A stretch of 64,000 bases of DNA from Cryptomeria japonica (GCF_030272615.1 NC_081412.1:39858791-39922790); one strand, 5' to 3'; numbered from the stretch's first letter, positions 42,902 through 55,594 are shown. The notes: generated from the letters alone by a model not told the origin. Made by a program: numbers and translations.

Positions 42902-44369
42902 TGTAGATGTATAAAAATGACCAATTTCCTAAGTGAATATTTAATATTCATTTTAACCTCATTCCTCTATTTAATTGAATATAATTTAATTAAAGCATTC
43001 ACATTCATCTATTTGATTAAATAAGTTATTCAATTTATTTAATTAAATTCATCCAGGCCTTTCATATCATTTAATTGAACAAATCAATTTATTTAATTAA
43101 ATCCCCTTTCTACTCTTTTTAATTAAATTTACATTTAATTAAATTGTTCACTTCAAATAAATAAATCTAATTTATTTAAATCCCCCACTTGCATCTATTT
43201 TGTTGAAATAAAGGAATTTATTTTAATTAAAATTTCCCTCCACCCACTTGCATTCTCCTAAATTTCCCACTTGCCTCTCTAAACCCCCTTCTAGATTCTT
43301 CTAATCACTTCTAAATTAGCCTAACTCATCTCCTTAATATTGTCACATCCCTAAGCAAAGGGAAGTCACTTCTTAAAACCTCAGAGTCTTTGAAACCATT
43401 AAAGGCTTTATGTCCTCAACAAGTTAACCTACAAAGTCTTCCAAACAATTAATGGTTAACTCAACCCTCTTGCATGATTATAGACTTTCTCTCTAACTCA
43501 GCTCTCATCTAACCCAAGGGTCTCATCAAGCATTGATGGCTTTAACCTTGGTTATTTCTTTAACCCTTGCACAAGAGTTTACCTCTTGGGTAAAAGCTTT
43601 ATCCATTGGATAACCCTAACCTAACCTTAACCCTTACCTCCTAAGGTAACCATGAGGACTTCTCAAGCATTTAATGCTTCTTACATCTCCTCTCAAGTAG
43701 CCTTACGTTGACAATTGTCACCATTTCATTGGTGAGAATTGTAAACATGGATTGATAACTTTCAATCTTGACCCTTGATAGGATCATCCAATCTTGACCC
43801 TTCATTGCCCCATTTTCCCTATAAATAGATCCCTCATTTCTCCATTTTCGTATCCAAGTCTTTAGTATCAAACTTATAGACATTTTATTCATCATCCAAG
43901 TTTCATACATCTAATCCATATCTAGTCATTTTATAAAAGCATTTAGTCTCTTTTTGAATAAAAATAATCTAATAAACATTTTAGAAGAATTTCTATTATC
44001 ATAAATAATCATATTAAGCTAGTGTATCTTGTTAGGATAGTTATTTTACTAATCCTTTCATCTTATCATCATATACATGCTAGTTTAATTCATGTTTGTT
44101 AATATCATGCATATTTAGGATTGCGTTCATGTTAGATTTATTAAATATCCCTCATTCTCATGATTGTCCTCCCTAAGTCACTTTGCTCAGTTATTTGAGA
44201 GCAAAGACATTGGATTGAGGGGTCTTGTGTGATAAAGAACAATGGAACATCCATTGGGAAGTTGAGTTATTCCATATAACTCCATAACTTGCACCAAGAG
44301 TCCCATTGGTGTGTGGACTAGTCCTGAATTCATATTTTCCGTTTCATAGAACTACTTTTCCCAAATATA
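42902..44369 (+). repeat. 5' LTR of Tat-C
   Basis: The proposed start TGTAGATGTATAAAAATGACC resembles the other Tat LTR starts. Inverted repeats of AATTTAATTAAA type follow (42940-43230) and a TATA box lies at 43820. The end is placed just before the primer site, at AAATATA, which seems to be a mutated form of the ATACA end of Tat-1. Length is about 1.47 kb. Confidence 0.75.
43820..43828 (+). promoter_or_regulatory. TATA box in the Tat-C LTR
   Basis: CCCTATAAATAGATCCC matches the TATA region of Tat-2. Confidence 0.7.
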
Positions 44370-44373
44370 TTTC

Positions 44374-44391
44374 TGGCACCCATCGTGGGGC
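44374..44391 (+). promoter_or_regulatory. primer binding site of Tat-C
   Basis: TGGCACCCATCGTGGGGC begins a few bases after the LTR. It is also partly self-complementary (CCC facing GGGG). It differs from the Tat-1 site after TGGCAC. Confidence 0.75.
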
Positions 44392-44459
44392 ATAACCCCA
44401 TTTATCAAATCATTTTTGATGCAGGACTAACCTTGCATTTACGTAGAAAACTTGAATTA

Positions 44460-44638
44460 GTGTGTGGATAATATCCTTTAGCACATCCGATCTGTCCTTT
44501 GGTGCATCCCTTCACTGTTTAGCGCTTCGGGACCATCCTTTAGCACATCTGGCCGTAAACTTAGCGCATAGCATTTCTGCTATTTCCTGTAAGTCCTAGC
44601 GCTTTAAAACATCAGTGAAGCGCATCCATGCAACAACG
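44460..44638 (+). repeat. TTAGCGCAT minisatellite, Tat-C leader part 1
   Basis: Words such as TTTAGCACATC, TTTAGCGCTTC, CTTAGCGCAT and GAAGCGCATCC recur every 15-30 bp. The array is cut by copia B and resumes at 52306. Confidence 0.75.
44634..44638 (+). repeat. target-site duplication of copia B, left copy
   Basis: CAACG here is repeated at 52301-52305. The leader minisatellite continues across the join. Confidence 0.9.
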
Positions 44639-46172
44639 TGTTGGCATTACAATAAGCTGGGAGATTGTTAGCATTATCATAAGTTTATTGGTTGATGATA
44701 TTGAGAAGGTTGTTGGAGATGAATGATATAATTGATAAAGGATGATTATTGTCTTAATATTATTATTTTGTCATTGATGTCAAGCAATTGATTTTCTAAT
44801 CCAGTATGATGTTGCCATATCTTAAAAAGTATGTTTTGATGAGTATAAAGATGTCGGTAAATGACACAGAAAGAATGTGAAAATAAAGGAGAGTAATAAG
44901 TTATTCAATGTGAAAGGATTACCGAGTTAGACAGTGATGAGATTATGATGTTTTGATTGTTTTCATATCTTATATATGTGTATTCAAAGACTGAACAAGA
45001 AGGAGAAAAGATTTCATGCAATAGAATGAGTAAAGGTTTGATACTATTCTATTTTACTGAGCAAGGAGCTAGTTGGTAAACTTGAAGGTTAAAGAAGGAA
45101 AAAGTCACCAAGAAGAGAATGATTACCGAGTAACGTTCAATATCAACCGAGTATCAACCGAGCAGTAACTGAATGCATTAAATGAGTGAATAAATTATTA
45201 AATGAAGAAGGCCAATGAGCTGGAGATTTATTGAAGATTGGATTATCATGCAAGAAGTTTGTTAAGGATCAACGGTAATGAAAATTCAAGAGTTAGATCT
45301 ACAACATAGATTGAACGGTCATAATCGAGCACAAGTACCAAGGAAGGATACAAGTTTCAAGGCAATATAAAACATTTTTCAGATCGAAAGATTGAATGAA
45401 CCTAGTCAAGTTTGAAGATTTGATGGTTAAGATTAATCATGGGAAATGTGATTAAGGAGATTAAGTGGTAAGGAATTGCTTATAAATAAAGAGTAGTTGA
45501 AGAACAATGTATGTGGGCAAACTGAAGCATAGTGATGCTACAAAGGTGATTACCGAGTACGGGGGATTGAAGATCTGATTGAAGAATAGATTGAGAAGCC
45601 CAACAAGGAGAAAGACAAGTCTTATGACAAGATCATCTTGAGCACATCGAGCTCATAGAATCTTCTTTAACATTTTAGATGTGAAGTTGCAGATATATTT
45701 TATTACTGTTATTTATTTTTGTAAGTGACAGGAAATCTCTTAACCGAGTGGACTTAACAGTCTTATTTATAAATCCTCTTGGAAGGTAACATTCTAAATG
45801 AGTGTTTGAAATCTTTTGACAAGGTCACTTCTAACAAAGTGAAGATTCTAATAGATTTGAGGGAAATCCCTTAACCGAGTCACATCTAGCAATGTGTATG
45901 TAATCTTTAACAAAATTTTCTTTTAACCGAGCATACTCTAGAAGAGTATATTTTCTTGTGGGTCTGAAATCCCACAGTGGTTTTTCCCTATTAGGGTTTC
46001 TATGTTAAATCTAGTGTCAAATGTGATTTAATGTTTTAAGTTTATCTGTTTATGAGTTTGAATGATTTACAGTCATAGTTGCATATCAAGAAAGTGCTAC
46101 CGAGGTTTAATCTAATTAGAGTACGAAAGAATTGAGGTTATCTGATTCACCCCACCTCTCATCTAACTAACA
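44639..46172 (+). repeat. 5' LTR of copia B
   Basis: It begins TGTTGGCATTACAATAAG and ends CATCTAACTAACA at the primer site. It contains repeated ACCGAGT words and a TATAAATA at 45481. It differs from the 3' LTR by scattered substitutions and several indels, roughly 5% by eye; one 20-25-bp segment near 45367 is missing from the 3' copy. Confidence 0.93.
45481..45488 (+). promoter_or_regulatory. TATA box in the copia B 5' LTR
   Basis: TATAAATA lies in GCTTATAAATAAAGAG; the 3' LTR keeps the same string near 51619. Confidence 0.6.
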
Positions 46173-46174
46173 AT

Positions 46175-46186
46175 TGGTACGAGAGC
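46175..46186 (+). promoter_or_regulatory. primer binding site of copia B
   Basis: TGGTACGAGAGC is a two-base variant of the initiator-Met site TGGTATCAGAGC, located two bases after the LTR. Confidence 0.85.
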
Positions 46187-46234
46187 TTGGACTCTAGAAG
46201 AAAAGTTTAAAGGTACTTGAGGCAAGATCCGAAG

Positions 46235-47340
46235 ATGTATAAAAGGGATGCACCAAAGCTGAACAAGTCAAGTTTCACCACATGGTAGAAAAGGATGAAG
46301 CTGCACTTATCAAGAATTGGAGAATATGCAACATACTATCTAGAGAATGATTACATTGCACCCAACACCTACCCTATGACAATGGAAGAAATAAAGGCAA
46401 AGCAATAACACATTCAAGCAATGATAGAGATAACATCAACTTGGACCGACTTAGAGTTTAATGACCTAGAAGGTTGTAATGATACCAAAGCAATGTGGAA
46501 TAAGCTCACATCTGTGTATGGTGGAGATGAACATGTTCAAAGAGAAAAAGAAGATAGTCTAAGAGGACAACTTGAATCCATGAGAATGAATGAAGGTGAG
46601 AACATTATCCAACATATTACAAGGTTAAAGGAAACTGTCAATCATATCAAAGGACCAAGAGGAACTATTGAAGAAAAGGATGTAACAAGTAAGTTGCTGA
46701 GAACACTTCTACCTACTTATGCCATTAGAGTCTCTACAATTAATGAATTGAGGTCTATAACAAACATGCCAGTCTCTTTGGATGCTACTATTGGTAAGCT
46801 ACATGCTTTTGAGTTAAGTAATTTTGATAATAGTGGATCTTCGGTAAACAAAGTTGAATCTGCATTCAGTTCTTTTCATCCCAGTGAATCTGAAGATTAT
46901 AATGATAGAATGTCTAAGTATGCTGAAGGAAATCATAGTGGAGCAAGTGAGAGATTTCACAAAAACGTGGAAGAAGTACACAAACTATATGAGGAAATCA
47001 AAAAGCAAGAAGAGTTTGAAGCATTATTGGCCAAAAGGTTATTGAGAGGCAAAGGTAAGTATAAAGGGAAGTTACCTTTGAAATGTTTTAACTGTGATAA
47101 AATTGGACATATGGCTTCTAACTGTCCTGACAAAGATGATGAAAAGAAAGAATACCGAGATGACAGACAGAAAGACAACCAATATAGAAGGCACCAAGAC
47201 TTCAGAAGGAGAGATAGAAAGACATGCCTAGTAGCTAATGAGGAATCCAATGATGATAAATCTGATGAAACTGAGATAGAGGAATTTGTATACGTGGCTA
47301 TCAAAGATGGATTAGATGAAGAAAGGTATGAAGAAAAAGC
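46235..47340 (+). pseudogene. gag: copia B gag
   Basis: The ATG at 46235 (MYKRDAPKLNKSSF) opens the frame used by all of pol. The gag core holds MWNKLTSVYGGDEHVQ, LRGQLESMRMNEGENI and LLRTLLPTYAIRVST. A complete CCHC zinc knuckle, CFNCDKIGHMASNC, follows near residue 285, then an acidic and basic tail. Stops at 46286 and 46406 interrupt the first 60 codons; from 46421 the frame is open for 387 codons. The core is homologous to the copia A fragment at 17097. Confidence 0.92.
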
Positions 47341-48970
47341 CTTAATATCACACATAAATAAAAATGATTCTTGGATCATAGATAGTGGATGCTCACATCA
47401 CATGACAAGTGATAAACACAAGTTTGTTAAATTAGAAGATTATGATGGAGGTTATGTAAGATTTGGTAATGATGCACCATGTCCTGTGAAAGATAAAGGT
47501 TCTATTAGACTTCTTGACAATGATAAATGTGATGATGTATTTTGGGTTGAAGGTCTGAAATACAATTTGTTGAGTGTAGCATAGCTAAACAATACAAGAT
47601 ACCGAATAGAATTTCAGAAAGGAATTGTCAAAGTTCATGACAAACATGGAAAGTTGGCTGCTACCAGGTTTCAAACAAGAGGTAATACATTTCACCTTGA
47701 CTCAACTCAGAATAATTTTCTGTATGCCAAAATAGAAGATACTTGGTTATGGCATAAAAGGTTTTGTCATGTAAATTTTGATAATCTGATCAAAATAAGT
47801 AAGAAGCATCGCGTAAGAGGTCTACTGAGCTTGGAAAAACCTGAGGATGCAATATGCCGAGGATGCCAGATGGGTAAGATGACAAAATCAAGCTTTACAA
47901 GTAAGTCTTACACTTCTAAAGGAATTTTAGATCTTGTACACACTGATCTTTGTGGTCCTATGAAAGTTTAAAGTTACTATGGTGATAAAGACTGCATATT
48001 ATTTGTGGATGATTACTCAAGGATGATGTCAATTATGTTTCTAAAAGAGAAATCAGAATCTTTTCAAATGTTCAAATGGTACAAGGCAAGAGCTAAAAAA
48101 GAAACAGGAAGACAATTGAAATGTCTAAGATCTGATAGAGGAGGATAATTCATTTCTGATGAATTTAACTTATTTTGCAATGATCATGGTATAAAGAGAC
48201 AAGTATAAGCACCAAGGACACCACAACAAAATGGAATAGCTGAAAGAAGGAAAAGATCAATTGTAGATTGTGCCAGAACTTTGACGATTGAAAGGAGAGT
48301 ACCTCAAATATTTTGGAGAGAAGCAATAAGCACTGCAGTTTACACCTTGAACTGAGTACAACTGAAGAAAGGAACTATGAAGACACCTTATGAAATCTGG
48401 TATGACAAGAAACCAAATGTAAGTTATTTTAAAATATTTGGAAGTAGATGTTATGTTCACAAAGATGATAGAAATGGAAAATTTGATCAGAAAAGTGAGG
48501 AAGGAACATTTCTTGGTTATTCCTCTAGGAGTAAAGCATTTAAATGCCTGATCAAATCATCTAACAAAATTGTGGAAAGTGCAAATGTGAAAATTGATGA
48601 ATTTGCAGAAAGGAATGATGAAGGAAATTCCAAAGAACTAGAATATTATGAAGAGTTTGTATATGTCCAACCGACAAGTTTTACCGAGAAAGCCAATGAA
48701 GAAAATACTCAATTACCGAGTGATGAAGAAGATCATACAGAGCCTACCGAGCCTATATTAGCAAAATATGTCGGAAGAAATCATGCATCAAGTCATATTA
48801 TAGGAGATAAGGATGCTCCAATGATGACAAGGAACAAACTGAGACATAACACATGTCTGATATTTGAAATTGAATCGAGGATAGTAAAAGAGGCATTAAA
48901 CAATGAAGATTGGGTGAATGCTATGACAGAAGAGATTGATCAAATCAAGAAAAATGAAACATGGACATTG
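47341..48970 (+). pseudogene. pol: copia B protease and integrase
   Basis: The protease has the intact copia active site DSGCSHHMTS (47381) and VFWVEGLKYNLLSVA. The integrase zinc region is HKRFCHVNFDNL with CRGCQMGK. Core motifs are VDDYSRMM (first D), CLRSDRGG (second D) and PQQNGIAERR (E), so the triad is present. The C-terminal GKFDQKSEEGTFLGYSSRSK follows. In-frame stops lie at 47582, 47969, about 48146, 48206 and 48352. There is no frameshift. Confidence 0.93.
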
Positions 48971-50410
48971 GTCCCAAGACCAAAAGAGAAAAATGTAATC
49001 GGTACAAAGTGGATTTTCAGAAATAAGCTAAATGAAAAAGGTGAGGTCATTTAGAATAAAGCAAGGCTAGTTTGCAAAGGTTATGCTCAAGAAGAAGGAA
49101 TAGACTATGGAGAGACTTTTGCACCTGTAGCAAGACTTGAAGGAGTAAGAACATTGTTGGCATATGCTGCTTACAAAAATTTTAAGGTATATCAAATGGA
49201 TGTTAAATCTGCATTATTGAATGGTATACTAGAAGAAGAAGTCTATATTGAACAACCTAAAGGATTTATTGAAGAGAAGAATAAAGATCAAGTATGTAAG
49301 TTGAATAAAGCTTTATATGGTCTAAAGCAAGCACCTAGAGCATGGTATGAAAGGTTGCACTCTTACTTAATAAATATTGGATTTATAAGAACTATTGAGA
49401 ACAACAACATGTATATGAAGAATGATGAGGAGAATGGAATACTGATGTCAGCCATATTTGTTGATGATATTATTTTCTATGGAAATGACTCTTTATGTAA
49501 GAACTTTGGAAATGACATGTGCAAAGAATTTGAGATGTCATTAATCGGCGAGATAAAGTATTTTATAGGTTTACAAATACTGCAAATGAAAAATGGGATT
49601 TTCATTACTCAATCCAAGTATATAAAGGAAATCTTGAAGAAATTTGGAATGGAGGATTCTAAACCTGTAAGTACTCCTATGACTACTAATTGTAAACTAT
49701 TAAAGAATGATGAATCTGCATTTGTTGATGAGACACTTTACCGATCTATGATTGGAAAGTTGCAATATGTAGTTCACAACAGGCCTGATATAGCTCATGC
49801 AGTAGGTATAGTTGCAAGATTTTCTGCAGATCCCAAAGAAACTCATATGATAGCAGTCAAGAGAATTTTTAGATACTTGAGAGGCATTAAATATTATGGT
49901 CTACTATATGAAAAGAGGAATGATTTTGACTTAAAAGTCTATACTGATGCTGATTGGGCAGGAAATATTGATGATATGAAAAGCACAAGCGGTGGAGCTT
50001 TCTTTTTGGGAGAAAGACTAGTAAGTTGGCTTATCAAGAAACAAGGATGCATTTCACAATCAATAGCTGAAGTTGAATATGTCATTGTAGCATTGAATTA
50101 TACCAATATAGCATGGATCAAACAACTATTGGAAGGAATGAATGAGATAGTTACCAAGCCAGTAACTATATTCTAGGATAATACAAGTGCTATTAAAATT
50201 TCAAAGAATCCGGTAATGCACTCTAAGAAAAAACATATCTCTATAAAGTATCATTATCTTAGAGAAGAAGTTCAAGAAAAGAATGTTGTACTGGAATATG
50301 TTAGCACAAAGGAACAAATCACATACATCTTCACAAAGCCACTGCCAAGGGACACTTTTGGGTATCTCAGAAGTAAGTTAGGGGTCCTACCCCTATCTAG
50401 TGCTCACTGA
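48971..50410 (+). pseudogene. pol: copia B reverse transcriptase and RNase H
   Basis: Reverse transcriptase shows [51 protein letters not shown] and the active site FVDDIIFYG. RNase H carries [30 protein letters not shown] (the E) and KHISIKYHYLRE, and ends FTKPLPRDTFGYLRSKLGV. The final stop is the TGA at 50408. Internal stops lie at 49052 and 50174. The open stretch of 340 codons at 49154-50176 is the best-preserved enzyme sequence in the window. Confidence 0.95.
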
Positions 50411-50788
50411 CAGAGTTTAGTGACAACATCAATTCTATGACTCCATAGAATACTATTTCTGCGTTGATGTTGATTTACACACTTTAGAAGGATGTCTAAA
50501 GTTGTGTAGGAAATAGTAAATGAAGACAAGTTGCTCTGACCGAGATACATCTGTATATGTTTTGAAATGCAAGGAAATTACTTCACAGGGGGAGTAATTA
50601 TGGATCAGTCTTACTTTTGGCATTGTTGTCAAAGGGGGAGAAGATTATCGAACAGGAAAAGGTTACAATAGAAGGAGAAGATTACAAGAGAAGTTTACAG
50701 CTCAAAGATAACAAGAGAATATTAACAACAGTTTGAATCAATTGGAATAAATCAAGTTGGTATTGCCATCAATGCCAAAGGGGGAGAT
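50411..50788 (+). other. copia B 3' untranslated region with two polypurine tracts
   Basis: TTGTCAAAGGGGGAGAAG near 50628-50645 and GCCAAAGGGGGAGAT near 50774-50788 are about 146 bp apart. The second abuts the LTR and is the functional one. A shorter CACAGGGGGAGTAA lies near 50584. Confidence 0.8.
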
Positions 50789-52300
50789 TGTTGGCATTAC
50801 AATAAGTTGGGAGATTGTTAGCATTACCATAAGTTTATTGGTTGATGATATTGAGAAGGTTGTTGGAGATGAATGATATAATTGATAAAGGATGATTACT
50901 GTCTTAATATTATTATTTTGTCATTGATGTCAAGCAATTGATTTTCTAATTCAGTATGATGTTGCCATATCTTAAAAAGTATGTTTTGATGAGTATAAAG
51001 ATGTCGGTAAATGACATAGAAAGAATGTGAAAATAAAGGGGAGTAATAAGTTATTCAATGGGTAACGATTACCGAGTTAGACAGTGATGAGATTATGATG
51101 TTTTGATTGTTTTCATATCTTATATATGTGTATTCAAAGACTGAACAAGAAGGAGAAAAGATTTCATGCAATAGAATGAGTAAAGGTTTGATACTATTCT
51201 ATTTTACGTAGCAAGGAGCTAGTCGGTAAACTCCAAGGTTATCGATGTTGGTAAAGAAGGAAAAAGTCACCGAGAAGAGAATGACAACCGAGTAAAGTTC
51301 AGTATCAACTGAGTATCAACCGAGCAATAACATAATGCATTAAATTAGTGAATACATTATTAAATGAAGAATGCCAATGAGCTGGAGATTTATTGAAGAT
51401 TGGATTGTCATGCAAGAAGTTTGTTAAGGATCAATGGCAATGAAAATTCAAGAGTTAGATCTACAACATAGATTGAATGGTCATAACTGAGCACAAGTAC
51501 CAAAGAAGGATACAAGTTTCAAGGCAAGATTGAATGAACCTAGTCAAGTTTGAAGATCTGATGGTTAAGATTAATCATGGGAAATGTGATTAAGGAGATT
51601 AAGCAGAAAGGAATTGCTTATAAATAAAGAGTAGTTGAAGAACAATGTATGTGGGCAAACTGAAGCATAGCGATGCTACATAGGTGATTACCGAGTAAAG
51701 GAGATTGAAGATTTGATTGAAGAACAGATTGAGAAGCCCAACAAGGAGAAAGATAAGTCTTATGACAAGATTATCTTGAGCACATAGAATCTGCTTTAAC
51801 ATTTTAGATGCGAAGTTGTAGATATATTTTATTACTATTATTTTTTTTTGTAAGTGACAAGAAATCTCTTAACCGAGTGGACTTAACAGACTTATTTGTA
51901 AATCCTCTTGGAAGGTAACATTCTGAATGAGTGTTTGAAATCCTTTGACAAGGTCACTTCTAACAAAGTGAAGATTCTAATAGATCTGAGGGAAATCCCT
52001 TAACCAGGTCACATCTAGCAATGTGTATGTAATCTTTAACAGGATTTGCTTTTAACCGAGCATACTCTAGAAGAGTGTATTTTCTTGTGGGTCCAAAATC
52101 CCATAGTGGTTTTTCCCTAGTAGGGTTTCCACGTTAAATCTGGTGTCAAATGTGATTTAATATTTTAAGTTTATCTGTTTATGAGTTTGAATGATTTACA
52201 ATCATAGTTGCATATCAAGAAAGTGCTACCGAGGTTTAATCTGATTAGAGTACTAAAGAATTGAGGCTATCTGATTCACCCCCCTCTCATCTAACTAACA
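50789..52300 (+). repeat. 3' LTR of copia B
   Basis: It starts TGTTGGCATTACAATAAG and ends ATCTAACTAACA before the CAACG duplication. Compared with the 5' LTR it lacks a short segment (near 51523) and carries an extra ATCGATGTTGGT near 51240. Many differences are transitions. Confidence 0.93.
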
Positions 52301-52305
52301 CAACG
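52301..52305 (+). repeat. target-site duplication of copia B, right copy
   Basis: CAACG repeats 44634-44638. Confidence 0.9.
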
Positions 52306-53550
52306 TAGCACATATGGGTGTTTTGTTAGCGCATCGGTGCCATTCTGTAGTGCATTTGGTCTGTAGATTAGCGCATGACAGACACAGAAAGAAAAAGAAA
52401 ATTGTAATAGAGACAGAAAATTAGACTTGTAGACACCTGGAAAAACTATTTTGCTAACTGTTTTTTTTTTTGTAGATTACTAACAGTTGTCTGTAGGGTT
52501 GGGAGATTTTCTTTTACTAGTTTAGGCATTTGACTAAAATTTTCTTATTTTTAACTTTATTAAAGTTAGTTATTTAAATGTTTTCTTCATTTCCTTATTG
52601 GTAAAATGAACTCATTTTCATTTTGGAGTACTTAAAAAAGAACAACAAACAAAAATCTTACATTGCTTTCATAGGAAGAGAGAACACTTCATTTTTTGGG
52701 GGTTTTAGAGAGAACAAAACAAATTTATTTTTGCAAAATTTAAAAATGAACCTCACCATCTTTTGGTGTTTAAAAGGATCCATTTTATTTCTTGCATAAG
52801 CTAAAGAACCTTATTTTCAAGTTCTAGATAAAACAAAAGAGGAAAATCATTCCCTTATCGAATTCATTTTGTTGACCATCTCAAAGAATTTGCTTTATTG
52901 ACAAGGGTTTTATTGCTTAGATTAAGAAAATCATTGACTTGAAAAATAAAAAGAACACCATGCCTTCTTGGAGAAACATCTCCCACTAGAATTAGAAAAC
53001 AACTAAATTGTGGGGTTAAAAGGAATCTTTTTGTGCCTTGTCTTGAAAGTGGAAGGTATATGCTCTCCCCTTAACTGGGTGCTAAAAAAGCCAAACCACT
53101 CTTATGCTTTCTATATTTGAAGCATTTACAACCTTTAGCAGACCTACTCTCCTGAGTTGCTCTTAGAGAGCCATTTAAATGGTCAGTGAGAGGGGAACGA
53201 CCTAAGTGGGAAATGACTTTATCACCAAGTGTTCCAACCCACTATAATCAGAAGTGGAGGGTGACGAAAGTCCCTTCAACATTTTTGCTCAGCGATTAGC
53301 CTTCCCCCAGTATCTTTATGATGCGTAAAGCCTTTGTTCTAAAGGTTGGGAAGCCTCCCGAGGGAGTTTATCACTGAAGACCGAACATGAAGTTTTATTA
53401 CGAACTTTAGAAATAGAAACCTTGAGCCATGTCAGTATCCAAACATCCTCAATATCATAGTGCAAGGGTGGGGAAGAATCCGCCCCCAAGATTACTCACC
53501 ATATATCTCCCAAGATAGCTACTCAATTGTGAACCAATTCACTTTGGGTT
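52306..53550 (+). other. Tat-C leader, middle part
   Basis: The minisatellite goes on to about 52380 (TAGCACATATGGG, TTAGCGCATCGG, TTAGCGCATGAC). After it comes AT-rich DNA without an ORF. At about 53180-53250 GGGAACGACCTAAGTGG and CCCACTATAATCAGAAG repeat phrases of the Tat-1 leader. The part ends at the copia D duplication. Confidence 0.6.
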
Positions 53551-53555
53551 AATTT
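53551..53555 (+). repeat. target-site duplication of copia D, left copy
   Basis: AATTT here is repeated at 59694-59698. Confidence 0.85.
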
Positions 53556-55592
53556 TGTTGGGAATATGTGCCTCTAATTCACTTGACAATAGTCCATACT
53601 AATCGGGTTAAGTCCTGCCGATGAAACAGTATGAAGAATTTTGTGAGCTCTATCAGCATGACTCTTTCCGATGCATCCTCTTCTATCGGCATGACTCTTG
53701 CCGATGTATTCTTCTCTATCAGGTATCAGAATAGCAGGTTTGAAGTCATCCCGATGACCCGACGAAGTCGACTTTGGTCATCAGAGTAACTTTGGCTTTC
53801 GGGAAGACTTCATGAGAGTTGTGCTGATGACCTGATGGAGTTGTGTTATGTGGTTCGGGTTGATATCGGCTATCGAGTGGACCAGTTTGGAGTTATACCG
53901 ATACCTGATGGATCCACCTTGGGTCATCAGAGTGCTATCGGTTATCAAAAGAGCCTTCTGGATGTTATGCTGAAACCCGATGAAGTCACCTTAGGCGGTC
54001 GGGCTTGTCATCGGCTATTAGAAGTTCCAGTTTGAAGCTGTGTCGATACCCGATGAAGTCGTCTTTGACTATCGGGATTACTTGTTCGACGCTATGCCGA
54101 AGTCCGATGAAGTCATCTACTACTAATCGGGGATCAGAGTAACTACTGAGTGATGGTTTCGATGGGCTGATGAGGTCACCTTTGATGTTCAATTTGATGT
54201 CAGATATCGGGATAGCTCGGGAACAGTCTCGCTGAGGCCCGATGGAAGCGTCTCAGGATTTTGGAGATCAGGTTAGTTTGGAAGCAGTCTCACCGATGGC
54301 CCGATAGAGTCATTAGAGATCGGAATGACTTGTGGAGCGATATGCGGATGGTCCGATGGGGTCTTTTTGGTATTATCAGGAGATCAGGATAACTTCAGGT
54401 TTTCGAGAAAACTACAGCAGTGGTGTGTCGATGATCTGATGAAGTTCTCTTAGTGATCTAGAGTTAGGCCGATGTCTGATGAAGTCACCTTTTGGCATTC
54501 GGGTTGCATATCGGCTATCAGATTGACATTCTGAATGTCATGCTGATGTCCTGATGAGTTCGCTCTACCTTGTCTTGAAGTGTCTCATCTATCGGCATAG
54601 TATTCTTCTTTGTGTTCCGATGACTCGATGAATTGTAGGCAGGCAATGCAGATCAGGATAGCAGTTTTGGATTTGGTCCAATGAGTCGATGAGCCGATGA
54701 GTCTGTTCTCTTGATATCAGAGATAGTGATAGTAATAATGGTCCTATTCTGACATTCTGATGGAGACCGCTCTTAGACATCAAAGATCAGAGTATCTTTT
54801 GAGAAGCTATATTGGTGACCCGATGGAGTCGCCTTTCGGTGATCGGGTATCATCAGGAGACCGAGATAACTTAATTGAGGGTATTCCGATGCCCGATGAA
54901 GCGCAACTAACCATGATGCTCACTTTGAACCATAGTCCAAAAGTTGAGCTCGTGGTCACATTAGAATTTTATGTCGGTGTTTTTGAATATGAGCCGACTC
55001 GACTTCTGGATGAATGTGGGATAATATGTTTTCCACGGGTTCATGAATGGACAGGCTGTTACTTGATGGTTATGCTTCTAGACCATTTGGTTTAGTAGAA
55101 GACGGATGCTAGAGATGTAACCGACAAGCAAATGGGTATGCATAAGTACGGTGATGGTAACTGAAGATAGAGGTGCGTAAAGCCAGAGAGGTTGAGGCAG
55201 AATAGTGCGTAAAGCTAGAGAGGTTGAGGTAGAATAGTGCGTAAAGTTGTAGAGGTCGAGCTATGTAGAGGTGTCTACATGCTGTGAGATCAGAGTTCAA
55301 ATGACAGAGTTCAGAGAACAAAATCAGAAAAGAAGATTTGTTAACTTTATTGTAACCATGTTGTTTACTAAATAAAGAGATCTCCTTTTGGTGGTGGGTT
55401 TTTTACCCGTAAGGGTTTTCCCATGTATATCTGGTGTCTCTCTCTAGTGCTATTCTATCTGGTTAATCTTAGTCTCATGTCTGTGTTTATCTTAATGTAT
55501 TACAAAAGAAAAGAATTAAAATACTTCCTTGCTTGTAAATCCCCTTAGAATTGACGTTAGGAGAGCATTTTTCGCACACTGCTTTCCTTACA
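53556..55592 (+). repeat. 5' LTR of copia D
   Basis: It starts TGTTGGGAATATGTGCC and ends GCTTTCCTTACA at the primer site. Much of 53580-54980 is made of a loose repeat using CCGATG, CCCGATGAAGTC and ATCGG words every 40-90 bp, so the LTR grew by internal repeat expansion. ORFs inside it are repeat translations. Confidence 0.92.
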
Positions 55593-55594
55593 AG

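Larger units (their letters stand above)
44639..52300 (+). mobile_element. copia B: full-length Ty1/copia element
   Basis: Two LTRs (1534 and 1512 bp), a tRNA-iMet-type primer site, one gag-pol frame, two polypurine tracts and a perfect 5-bp duplication (CAACG) mark a complete 7.66-kb insertion. The order protease, integrase, reverse transcriptase, RNase H is that of copia. It is inactive because of nine nonsense codons but has no frameshift. It lies inside the leader of Tat-C. Confidence 0.95.

Noticed and set aside
53835-55095. ORFs of 60-110 codons in the copia D LTRs (also 57959-59135)
   Set aside because: They translate the CGATG/ATCGG repeats. Equivalent ORFs differ between the two LTR copies as expected for noncoding DNA.
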